DNA from: Acidobacteriota bacterium
GTDB lineage: Bacteria > Acidobacteriota > Terriglobia > Terriglobales > Acidobacteriaceae
Direction: 5' to 3'
DNA: 5,207 nucleotides
Assembly: GCA_021780095.1 (NCBI GenBank)
Contig: JAJXZK010000041.1
Span: forward strand, 1 to 5,207
This document shows positions 1-4,850 of this stretch, piece after piece. The stretch's first letter is position 1; every line of letters begins with the position of its first letter. Below the pieces are notes generated by a model, which did no database searches, had not been told where the DNA came from, and was given only the letters and a program-made list of their open reading frames with translations. The position numbers and the translations under genes are program-made.

Positions 1-2
1 CC

Positions 3-2324
3 TCCGGTCGTAATCACACCACCCGCCATAAGGCCGCGGCGCATTCCAGCAAAGGGAACCAGTCGGGACATAAGCGTCACGCCGGTAAAAAAGAGACGGC
101 GCGCACTCGACACCGTCGTCACCACGTCACCGCCAGGGAACTGGCGCGAGCCCATCAACTCCACCATGCATTTGTCGCATCCTCTGAACTGCGGCCCATG
201 GCGCAGCAATTGATCCAGCAGCGCACACCACAGGCGTATGCCGGCGTGCTTCGCTATGCGCGTTCCCACACGGGAGCAGCAGCAGCGGCCGCCTATATGG
301 CTCTGGGGCAGGCCTATATGGAAGATGGCAAGTTCAAGGAAGCCGCGTCATCATTCCAACTGGCGAACCGCTATGCGGCCGCCCTCGACGACTATGCGGA
401 TTACCTGGGTGCCAAAGCGAACTTTGCGCAACAGCAGTATGCTGCTGCGGAACAGTTGCTCCAGGGATTTGCGGGGCGTCACCCGGACAGCATCCTCATC
501 GACCGTGCCACGCTGCTTCTCGCCAATGTCAAGGTCGGAGAGGGCGATCCGCAGTCTGCGCTACATCAACTCGCAAAGCTTGATGGCGCCCGCCTTGCCA
601 GGTCTTCGGAGTATCTTTTCGCCGCCGCCAAGGCCAACCAACTCGCGGGAAATCGAAATCTGGCGCAGGAGATGTACACGCGCCTCTACGTCGGTGACCC
701 CAACAGTAGTGAGTCCGCGCAGGTTCCAGCCCAGATGCAGCAGATGGGAATCACTCCGCCGTTTACCATTGCCGAGCGAACCCGTCACGCCGATGGATTG
801 TACCTGACCGGAAAGTACGGAGCCGCCGCAGCGGAGTATCAGGCGCTGGCGCAGGACCCTGGAGTGGTCGGCACCGCGCAGGTGAACGGACTGCTGGCGC
901 GTGCCGCGGTCGCGACCTTTAGACAGACCAAGCACGTCAACCCGTCGCAGTTGGTTCGCCTGTCGGATACGGATAATGAAGCTGGTGCTACGCGTCTCTA
1001 CCTGATGTTGGAGGTGGCTCGCGACGCCAAAGATGTTGCCCAGGTGAAAGCGCTGATCGGCCAGTTGGAGCAGCGTTTCCCCACCAGTCGCTGGACAGCG
1101 GAAGCTCTGTTTTCCGCCGGCAACATGGCGCTGGTGGCCAACGACATGCCGTCGGCGATTCAGTATTACGGCGACCTGGCGCAGCGGTTTCCCGACAGCG
1201 CCATGGCATCGACGAGTCACTGGCACGCGGCCTGGCTGAATTACAGGCTCGGCGACAAGAAGACGGCGGCTCAGTTGTTCGATGAGCAGATTGCGCGCTA
1301 TCCAGATGACACGCATATCTCGGCTGCAATCTACTGGCGCGGGGTCGTCTATCAGGAGTACGAAAAAAACCCTGCGGCAGCGGCGGCTTGCTTTCAGAAA
1401 TTGATCCGCTCCTTTCGCCAGTATTACTATGCGGACCTGGCCAAGCAGCGCCTGGACGCCCTCGGTGCGGTCGACCCCGCAACCTTGCCGCAACTCGCGC
1501 ATCTCGGCGATCCGACAGCTCCTGACTTGACCACGGACATTCCGGAAGACGATGTCCATGTCGAACGCGCCAAGCTGCTCGCCAATGCAGGGCTGAATCA
1601 ATACATCGTTTCGGAAATTGGCGACAGCCCAGACAGCAGCACATGGAGTGCCTACGCGGAAGCCCAGCTCTATAGCTCCTACGGAGAGAACTGGCGCGCG
1701 ATGCGCGTGTTAAAGCAGAAACTTCAATCTTATTTTGCACTGCCGATGGATTCGATTCCGCGGCCGTACTGGGATCTGCTCTTTCCACAGCCTTATTGGC
1801 CGGTGCTGCAAAGCGACGCGCAACAACAGGGGCTCGATCCGTTTCTCGTCGCCTCACTCATTCGTCAGGAATCCGAATTTAATCCCACCGTGATCTCCTA
1901 CGCCAACGCGTGGGGGCTGATGCAGCTGTTGCCAAGAGTCGGCAGCGCGCTGGCCCGGCAGCAGCGTGTGCGTCCCTACCGGACTGAATTTTTATTGATC
2001 CCGCGGGTGAATCTGAAATTGGGAACCGTATATTTTCGCCAGCTGATGGATGAGTTCAATGGTCAACCGGAATATGCGCTGGCTGCCTACAATGCGGGCG
2101 ACGATCGCGTGAAGGCCTGGCTCGCGAACGGTCCCTACGGCAGCCTGCCGGAGTTTGTGGAGTCGATTCCGTTCACGCAGACACGCGAATACGTCGAAGC
2201 CATCATGCGTAACCGGGAAATGTATCGGCGTCTGTACAGCGTATCGACGGCCAGCTCCTCCAAGGACTCGACGACAGTCCCGGTCACCACTCACACCAGT
2301 CGTGACGCGGCGGGTGCGCAGTGA
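3..2324 (+). CDS. slt: Soluble lytic murein transglycosylase (Slt70-like), 5'-partial
   Basis: Periplasmic enzyme that cleaves the MurNAc-GlcNAc bond of peptidoglycan with formation of 1,6-anhydro-MurNAc, used in wall turnover. Counting the ATG at 198 as residue 1, about 500 residues of TPR-like alpha-helical repeats (many A/L/Y-rich helix pairs) precede a C-terminal SLT domain at about 540-665. The motif IRQESEF gives the catalytic glutamate, E558; WGLMQLLP (572-579) and AAYNAGDDRV (629-638) are the other SLT signatures. The tail is Ser/Thr-rich. The frame stays open for 65 codons upstream of ATG 198 to the window edge, and that ATG has no Shine-Dalgarno, so the real start and any signal peptide lie outside. 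This upstream stretch is very rich in His, Arg and Lys. The domain order matches E. coli Slt70, which is somewhat shorter. It stands alone on this strand and is probably unrelated to the mobile element to its right. The family is certain; the exact subgroup is not. Confidence 0.93.
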   Translation, partial: SGRNHTTRHKAAAHSSKGNQSGHKRHAGKKETARTRHRRHHVTARELARAHQLHHAFVASSELRPMAQQLIQQRTPQAYAGVLRYARSHTGAAAAAAYMALGQAYMEDGKFKEAASSFQLANRYAAALDDYADYLGAKANFAQQQYAAAEQLLQGFAGRHPDSILIDRATLLLANVKVGEGDPQSALHQLAKLDGARLARSSEYLFAAAKANQLAGNRNLAQEMYTRLYVGDPNSSESAQVPAQMQQMGITPPFTIAERTRHADGLYLTGKYGAAAAEYQALAQDPGVVGTAQVNGLLARAAVATFRQTKHVNPSQLVRLSDTDNEAGATRLYLMLEVARDAKDVAQVKALIGQLEQRFPTSRWTAEALFSAGNMALVANDMPSAIQYYGDLAQRFPDSAMASTSHWHAAWLNYRLGDKKTAAQLFDEQIARYPDDTHISAAIYWRGVVYQEYEKNPAAAAACFQKLIRSFRQYYYADLAKQRLDALGAVDPATLPQLAHLGDPTAPDLTTDIPEDDVHVERAKLLANAGLNQYIVSEIGDSPDSSTWSAYAEAQLYSSYGENWRAMRVLKQKLQSYFALPMDSIPRPYWDLLFPQPYWPVLQSDAQQQGLDPFLVASLIRQESEFNPTVISYANAWGLMQLLPRVGSALARQQRVRPYRTEFLLIPRVNLKLGTVYFRQLMDEFNGQPEYALAAYNAGDDRVKAWLANGPYGSLPEFVESIPFTQTREYVEAIMRNREMYRRLYSVSTASSSKDSTTVPVTTHTSRDAAGAQ

Positions 2325-2373
2325 GTGCGTTGTTCAATGTTGGGCTGTCAAGTTCCATTTGATCGCGTCGGCC

Positions 2374-2400
2374 GTGATCGCTCGTAATATTCGATAGAAT
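2374..2400 (+). promoter_or_regulatory. Candidate promoter for tRNA-Leu
   Basis: TAGAAT at 2395-2400 matches the -10 consensus at five of six positions and ends 26 bases before the tRNA 5' end. That would put transcription start near 2407 and leave a short leader. The upstream GTGATC (2374-2379) is only a weak -35 with a 15-base spacer, so the -35 assignment is doubtful. The position between the slt stop and the tRNA is what makes it plausible. Confidence 0.35.
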
Positions 2401-2426
2401 CGGGATTGCACCTACCCGACCCATTG

Positions 2427-2513
2427 GCCCGGATGGCGAAATCGGCAGACGCAGCGGACTTAAAATCCGCAGGGAGCAATCCCATGGGGGTTCAAGTCCC
2501 CCTCCGGGCACCA
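2427..2513 (+). tRNA. tRNA-Leu (anticodon UAA)
   Basis: This is a complete class II tRNA. The acceptor stem GCCCGGA (2427-2433) pairs with TCCGGGC (2503-2509), followed by discriminator A2510 and an encoded CCA at 2511-2513. The anticodon stem GCGGA/TCCGC (2454-2458 with 2466-2470) encloses loop CTTAAAA, so the anticodon is TAA (2461-2463), reading UUA. A long variable arm with a GGGA/TCCC stem is typical of tRNA-Leu. The T arm is GGGGG-TTCAAGT-CCCCC. All stems pair without mismatch, so the gene looks functional. It lies 102 bases downstream of slt and directly upstream of a terminator and an integrase gene, which makes its 3' end the likely attachment site of the neighbouring element. Confidence 0.97.
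2494..2513 (+). other. Probable integration attachment site (tRNA 3' end, attL-like)
   Basis: Tyrosine-recombinase islands commonly insert at the 3' end of tRNA genes and restore the tRNA, with the integrase gene next to it. Here the integrase reads away from the tRNA-Leu 130 bases downstream of its CCA, the usual layout of a left element end. The extent given (T-arm 3' half to CCA) is nominal. No second copy of this sequence is visible in the window, so the core cannot be delimited and the right end must lie outside or be lost. Confidence 0.4.
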
Positions 2514-2550
2514 ATATAAGTATAATATAATGAATAAGTTATGAAGACAC

Positions 2551-2576
2551 AAGCCTCTCGACCCGAGAGGCTTTTT
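2551..2576 (+). terminator. Rho-independent terminator of tRNA-Leu
   Basis: GCCTCTCG (2553-2560) and CGAGAGGC (2564-2571) form a perfect 8-bp stem with a 3-base loop, extended by AA/TT to 10 bp and followed by a run of five T (2572-2576). It lies 37 bases past the tRNA CCA and would end the tRNA transcript before the integrase gene. It also works partly in reverse because the stem is preceded by AA. Confidence 0.85.
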
Positions 2577-2596
2577 CGCGTCCAAAAAGTTCTGGT

Positions 2597-2633
2597 GATA
2601 CTTATGGGGATACTTTGGTACCGTGGTTATGGG
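2597..2633 (+). repeat. Short direct repeats and GGTACC palindrome before the integrase
   Basis: GATACTT occurs at 2597-2603 and 2609-2615, 12 bases apart. TTATGGG occurs at 2602-2608 and 2627-2633. The palindrome GGTACC sits at 2617-2622. The block lies between the terminator and the integrase start, where integrase arm-type sites or an autoregulatory site could lie. The repeats are short and could be chance. Confidence 0.3.
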
Positions 2634-2636
2634 AGG
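2631..2636 (+). promoter_or_regulatory. Shine-Dalgarno of the integrase
   Basis: GGGAGG lies 7 bases before the ATG at 2644. It selects that ATG over the in-frame ATG at 2623, which has no such signal. Confidence 0.75.
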
Positions 2637-2643
2637 ACAAAAT

Positions 2644-3033
2644 ATGCCCCGCAGATCCACGGCGAAAGCGACAGGTGTCTGGGAAAAAGAGTCTGGCAGC
2701 AATGTATGGTGGATTCGCTATCGTGTGGATGGTGTCCTCAAGCGTGAAAAGGTGGGGCGGAAGAGCGATGCCCTGGCCCTGTATCAGAAGCGTAAGTCTG
2801 AGCTTCGTGCCGGCTCGAAGATGCCGGAGAACATGCGGCACGCCTCCGTGCGTTTCAAGATCATTGCGAATGATATTTTTAGCTACAGCGAAAAGCACCA
2901 TCGCGACAAGCGGAATGTCATATCGAGGCTGAACCGGATCATCGAAGACTTTGGAGAGCGCCCAGCCGACCAGATCAAGCCATCTGAGATAGATCATTGG
3001 ATTGCAGAAACGACGAAGGCCGCGTCTCCGTGA
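2644..3033 (+). CDS. Tyrosine recombinase/phage-type integrase, 3'-truncated (N-terminal part only)
   Basis: A site-specific recombinase of this type would have integrated the element at the tRNA-Leu next door. The 129-residue product begins MPRRSTAK. It has an AP2-like arm-DNA-binding region at about 10-55 (KATGVWEKESGSNVWWIRYR, then VDGVLKREKVG) and a SAM-like core-binding domain at about 65-129 ending in PSEIDHWIAETTKAASP. In full-length relatives the last motif leads into a helix and then the catalytic domain. Here a TGA follows at once, so the R-K-H-R-Y catalytic residues are all absent; typical relatives have about 350-420 residues. The start and Shine-Dalgarno are intact, so only the 3' part is lost, at the junction with virB4. 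Kept as CDS because the frame is open and an assembly artefact is not excluded; functionally it is a pseudogene as written. Confidence 0.8.
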   Translation: MPRRSTAKATGVWEKESGSNVWWIRYRVDGVLKREKVGRKSDALALYQKRKSELRAGSKMPENMRHASVRFKIIANDIFSYSEKHHRDKRNVISRLNRIIEDFGERPADQIKPSEIDHWIAETTKAASP

Positions 3034-3817
3034 TGCTTTCTTTCATGGTCAGCACGCGGACGGCGTGATCGCCCACTCGGAGATGATCGCGCTCGGCCTC
3101 GATGTTGGAATTGACCACCTGATAGTCAAGAAACTGCGTGGACTGCGGACTTCCAGCAATACGCCAATCGTCATAATTGAGTAGCCTACGAAAGAAAGTG
3201 AACTGGCCCTCGCGGTCCAGCACTTCGATCTGCATGAAGTCAGCAAGCTGGCGAACGAATGCCTGCGAGCGCTGCTCCAGCCGCGCAAGGTCCTGCTCGA
3301 TCTGCGAACGCAGCAGCGTCTTCATGCTGTTGTTGGTGAACTGTGCCCGCAGCTCGCCCACAGCGCCGGCCGGATCGCGGAGAAGACGACTAAGCGCAGC
3401 GCTCAAGCCGGTCTTCGAACGTGCGCCTTCGAGCAATATGCAATAGAAGATTTCAACCTGATAGAGATGGTCTCGCTTCTGTGCGAAGAACTCCTTGCGC
3501 TGCTCGATGGCCGCCTGCACCACGAGATCGTCATAGCTGGCAAAGGGAATCTCAGGCCGGTTCTGCTTGAAGAGATACTGATACACATGGAAGCCGAGGC
3601 CGAAATGCTTCAGCGCGGCCTCAAGCCGCTTGACCGCATATTCCTGTCCGGCATGGTCCAGGCTCTCGTAGTCCACGCCCGGAACGCGCAGCACCATACC
3701 GAGGTCGCCGGACTTGGTGAGGAAGGTCGTCTCGTTCCAAAAGCCATAGAGATTGATGTGGGAGTTCAAGGTTGCAGCCTCACTCCACGGCTTGATAGCT
3801 CTGTCGATGCGGAACAT
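2975..3817 (-). CDS. virB4: VirB4/TrbE/CagE-family T4SS ATPase, N-terminal part, 3'-truncated
   Basis: VirB4 is the conserved inner-membrane ATPase that powers pilus biogenesis and substrate transfer in type IV secretion. The product starts MFRIDRAIKPWSEAATLN and matches the CagE/TrbE/VirB N-terminal domain for about 267 residues, including NLYGFWNETTFLTKSGDLG, then VYQYLFKQNRPEIPF, FRRLLNYDDWR and VRVLTMKESITETRP. Full-length members have about 800 residues; the RecA-like domain with Walker A and B motifs is entirely missing. The last 13 residues (about 2978-3016) are antisense to the integrase and are not native. The ATG at 3817 is chosen because GGAGG (3825-3829) lies 7 bases upstream. It overlaps the virB3 stop by one base (TGATG), which indicates translational coupling. 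A TTG at 3820 is a poorer start. Inactive as an ATPase if the sequence is genuine. Confidence 0.88.
   Translation of the reverse strand: MFRIDRAIKPWSEAATLNSHINLYGFWNETTFLTKSGDLGMVLRVPGVDYESLDHAGQEYAVKRLEAALKHFGLGFHVYQYLFKQNRPEIPFASYDDLVVQAAIEQRKEFFAQKRDHLYQVEIFYCILLEGARSKTGLSAALSRLLRDPAGAVGELRAQFTNNSMKTLLRSQIEQDLARLEQRSQAFVRQLADFMQIEVLDREGQFTFFRRLLNYDDWRIAGSPQSTQFLDYQVVNSNIEAERDHLRVGDHAVRVLTMKESITETRPSSFLQSNDLSQMA
3017..3030. other. Breakpoint joining truncated integrase to truncated virB4
   Basis: The integrase frame remains family-like up to the codons for AASP (3019-3030). The VirB4 frame on the other strand remains family-like down to the codons for ITETRP (3017-3034). Both readings share this short stretch, so the breakpoint lies in or beside it, possibly at a microhomology of up to about 14 bases. 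The geometry (integrase 3' end meeting virB4 3' end) fits a single internal deletion. That the residues are family-like is my recollection, not an alignment. Confidence 0.6.
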
Positions 3818-4116
3818 CAAACCACCTCCACAGGAACACTTTGCTTGGCTGCGTCGTAGCGCAGTTTGTACTTTTCGGATTTGGCGAGGATACGGAGAAA
3901 CGCGGGATCACTGTTCGTGACCCAATGGCCAAACGCGAAGCCGCCGATGAATACAGCAATGCCAGCCAGAATCGAATTAAAGAGATTGAATGCGCCCACG
4001 GCTCCGACGCAAACGAAATAGAACAGTGTCCGCTCGACTCCAAGGTAGGTGAGGGGCTTATGCAGGCTCTTGAAGACCCGATTGCTGCGTCTTGGTTGTG
4101 GCTTCATGTCCGCCAT
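3817..4116 (-). CDS. virB3: VirB3/TrbD-family type IV secretion membrane protein
   Basis: VirB3 is a small inner-membrane protein that works with VirB4 in pilus assembly. The 99-residue product has the family pattern: a basic N-terminus, the motif FKSLHKPLTYLGVERTLF at about 15-32, a hydrophobic stretch at about 31-63 (one helical hairpin or two short helices), then a soluble tail with DPAFLRIL and KYKLRYDA. Length and layout are normal for the family. The start at 4116 has GAGG four to five bases upstream (4122-4125); an in-frame ATG at 4107 is less well supported. The stop overlaps the virB4 ATG by one base, and virB2 ends 57 bases upstream, so all three are one transcription unit. The gene appears intact. 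Confidence 0.88.
   Translation of the reverse strand: MADMKPQPRRSNRVFKSLHKPLTYLGVERTLFYFVCVGAVGAFNLFNSILAGIAVFIGGFAFGHWVTNSDPAFLRILAKSEKYKLRYDAAKQSVPVEVV
3825..3829 (-). promoter_or_regulatory. Shine-Dalgarno of virB4
   Basis: GGAGG on the minus strand lies inside the end of virB3, 7 bases before the ATG at 3817. It decides against the TTG one codon earlier. Confidence 0.75.
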
Positions 4117-4173
4117 AATCCCCTCGTTGTGCTCGCTGCGATGGATGGTTGAGAGTGGACGGGCGAGGCGTGC

Positions 4174-4509
4174 TTACACCCCCCAGAGCCAACTCAGGAC
4201 GTTCACAGCGAGAACGGCAATGCCAGTTCCGGCAGCGACACCCGCAAGAGCCTTCTTCGCGCCTGGTTCTCCGTGCGCAAAGCCGTAACCGCCAATCACG
4301 ATGGCGATGAGACTTGCGACCTTGGCGACCGTACCTGTAAACAGGTTTTGCAGATTGGTGAAACCGGTATCGAATGGCGAACCGGTCTGCGCATGTGCCG
4401 CCAAAGGGAGGAGACATAGACCGAGGACCACGAAGCTCATCGGCTTGAGTGTCTTCGCGAGTTGGCAAGCGATACGGAGACGGAATATGGAACGAATCTT
4501 GCTGGACAT
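4174..4509 (-). CDS. virB2: VirB2/TrbC-family conjugative pilin
   Basis: This is the major pilus subunit precursor of a type IV secretion system. The 111-residue product has a basic N-terminus and a hydrophobic signal segment (about 23-37) with a probable signal peptidase site after AHA at residue 40. The mature part starts QTGSPFDTG and has two membrane helices at about 60-79 (VAKVASLIAIVIGGYGFAHG) and 87-109, separated by a short charged loop (EPGAKK). This is the TrbC/VirB2 topology. The ATG at 4509 is chosen because GGAGG (4515-4519) lies 5 bases upstream; the TTG at 4521 would place the Shine-Dalgarno inside the gene. It is the first gene of the visible operon, 57 bases before virB3. A hairpin abuts its ribosome binding site and palindromes lie farther upstream. 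The gene looks intact. Confidence 0.88.
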   Translation of the reverse strand: MSSKIRSIFRLRIACQLAKTLKPMSFVVLGLCLLPLAAHAQTGSPFDTGFTNLQNLFTGTVAKVASLIAIVIGGYGFAHGEPGAKKALAGVAAGTGIAVLAVNVLSWLWGV

Positions 4510-4514
4510 CGGCA

Positions 4515-4519
4515 CCTCC
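4515..4519 (-). promoter_or_regulatory. Shine-Dalgarno of virB2
   Basis: GGAGG on the minus strand lies 5 bases before the ATG at 4509. It rules out the upstream TTG at 4521 as start. One base separates it from the hairpin at 4521-4538. Confidence 0.75.
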
Positions 4520-4520
4520 A

Positions 4521-4538
4521 ACGACCGTTTTCAGTCGT
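4521..4538 (-). promoter_or_regulatory. Hairpin in the virB2 leader next to the ribosome binding site
   Basis: Read on the minus strand, ACGACTG and CGGTCGT form a 7-bp stem (one T-G wobble) closed by an AAAA loop. It ends one base before the Shine-Dalgarno GGAGG. Such a hairpin could affect ribosome access or mRNA stability. It lacks a T run, so it is not an intrinsic terminator. The function is inferred from position only. Confidence 0.4.
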
Positions 4539-4589
4539 GATATGCCGTGAGAGTAGGAACGGATTTGTGGCCCGTCCAATACTTGTTAC

Positions 4590-4617
4590 CTATGAAGTCA
4601 TAGCGGCGGCCTATGAC
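4590..4617. promoter_or_regulatory. Overlapping palindromes, possible operator upstream of the virB operon
   Basis: Three copies of one half-site alternate in orientation: CTATGA (4590-4595), TCATAG (4598-4603) and CTATGA (4611-4616). The first two form a perfect palindrome with a 2-base spacer. The second and third form a 7-bp perfect inverted repeat GTCATAG/CTATGAC with a 7-base spacer. The cluster is 81-108 bases upstream of the virB2 ATG, a suitable place for a repressor controlling transfer genes. A relaxase or recombinase site is an alternative. Confidence 0.42.
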
Positions 4618-4672
4618 CTGCGAATACCCGCAAACATTCAGCCGAAGACGATCGCTGCCGCCGCGACGGTTT

Positions 4673-4705
4673 GTGGGAGGCCAGCAAAGCAAAAGCCACT
4701 CCCAC
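4673..4705. repeat. Inverted repeat GTGGGAG/CTCCCAC
   Basis: GTGGGAG at 4673-4679 and CTCCCAC at 4699-4705 are perfect 7-bp arms around a 19-base A/G/C-rich spacer. They lie in non-coding DNA upstream of the virB operon. The function is unknown; chance occurrence in GC-rich DNA is possible. Confidence 0.3.
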
Positions 4706-4714
4706 GTCCGAACT

Positions 4715-4733
4715 GCGGGAACGAACCTCCCGC
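4715..4733. repeat. Inverted repeat GCGGGA/TCCCGC
   Basis: GCGGGA at 4715-4720 and TCCCGC at 4728-4733 form a perfect 6-bp stem with a 7-base loop, nine bases after the preceding inverted repeat. There is no T run on either side, so it is not a standard terminator. Confidence 0.28.
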
Positions 4734-4850
4734 CGATCGATCCCACCACTGCACGCCGAGCCACGACTCACCGCGGCGCCGGCAGGCTCGGTCAGACCGG
4801 CCGAAAGCGGTGGATCGTCATCGCAAAATGCGCCGGCTTCGATCGGGGCG

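Larger units (their letters stand above)
2514..4617. mobile_element. Remnant of a tRNA-Leu-integrated conjugative or mobilisable island
   Basis: An integrase fragment adjoining a tRNA gene, plus the type IV secretion genes virB2-virB3-virB4, indicates an integrative conjugative or mobilisable element. The left limit is taken as the tRNA end. The right limit is unknown; 4617 only marks the last repeat that I associate with the virB operon. The integrase catalytic domain and the VirB4 ATPase core are both missing at a tail-to-tail junction near 3017-3030, so as sequenced the element cannot excise or drive transfer by itself. No relaxase, coupling protein, VirB5-VirB11 or replication gene is in the window. 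Confidence 0.55.
4510..4850. other. Intergenic region without a convincing gene
   Basis: About 340 bases between virB2 and the vWA-domain gene on the same strand. Open frames exist in both directions but their products are Arg/Pro/Ser-rich with no family motif or good start, so I treat them as shadows. The region holds the virB2 leader hairpin, the CTATGA cluster and two further inverted repeats. The virB operon promoter should be here, but I could not pick -35/-10 boxes with confidence. Confidence 0.6.

Noticed and set aside
198..200. ATG as start of the lytic transglycosylase
   Set aside because: There is no Shine-Dalgarno and no signal peptide after it, and the frame is open to the window edge with a family-like ELRPMAQQL context, so it is internal.
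561..1857. Long minus-strand open frames inside slt (561-1601 and 988-1857)
   Set aside because: They are antisense to a well-supported gene; their products are Arg/Cys/His-rich without motifs, as expected for shadows in GC-rich DNA.
2521..2531. Two TATAAT-like boxes as an integrase promoter
   Set aside because: Transcripts starting here would run straight into the terminator at 2551-2576; no good -35 was seen, and the region is simply A/T-rich.
2623..2625. ATG at 2623 as integrase start
   Set aside because: It has no ribosome binding site, whereas the ATG at 2644 has GGGAGG at a 7-base spacing.
3818..3820. TTG start for virB4
   Set aside because: The ATG one codon later has better Shine-Dalgarno spacing and the typical TGATG coupling with virB3.
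4519..4521. TTG start for virB2
   Set aside because: It would place the GGAGG ribosome binding site inside the coding sequence.
4815..4850. Hairpin after the vWA stop as a terminator
   Set aside because: Only 4-bp stems can be formed and the T run is short and interrupted, so support is too weak.
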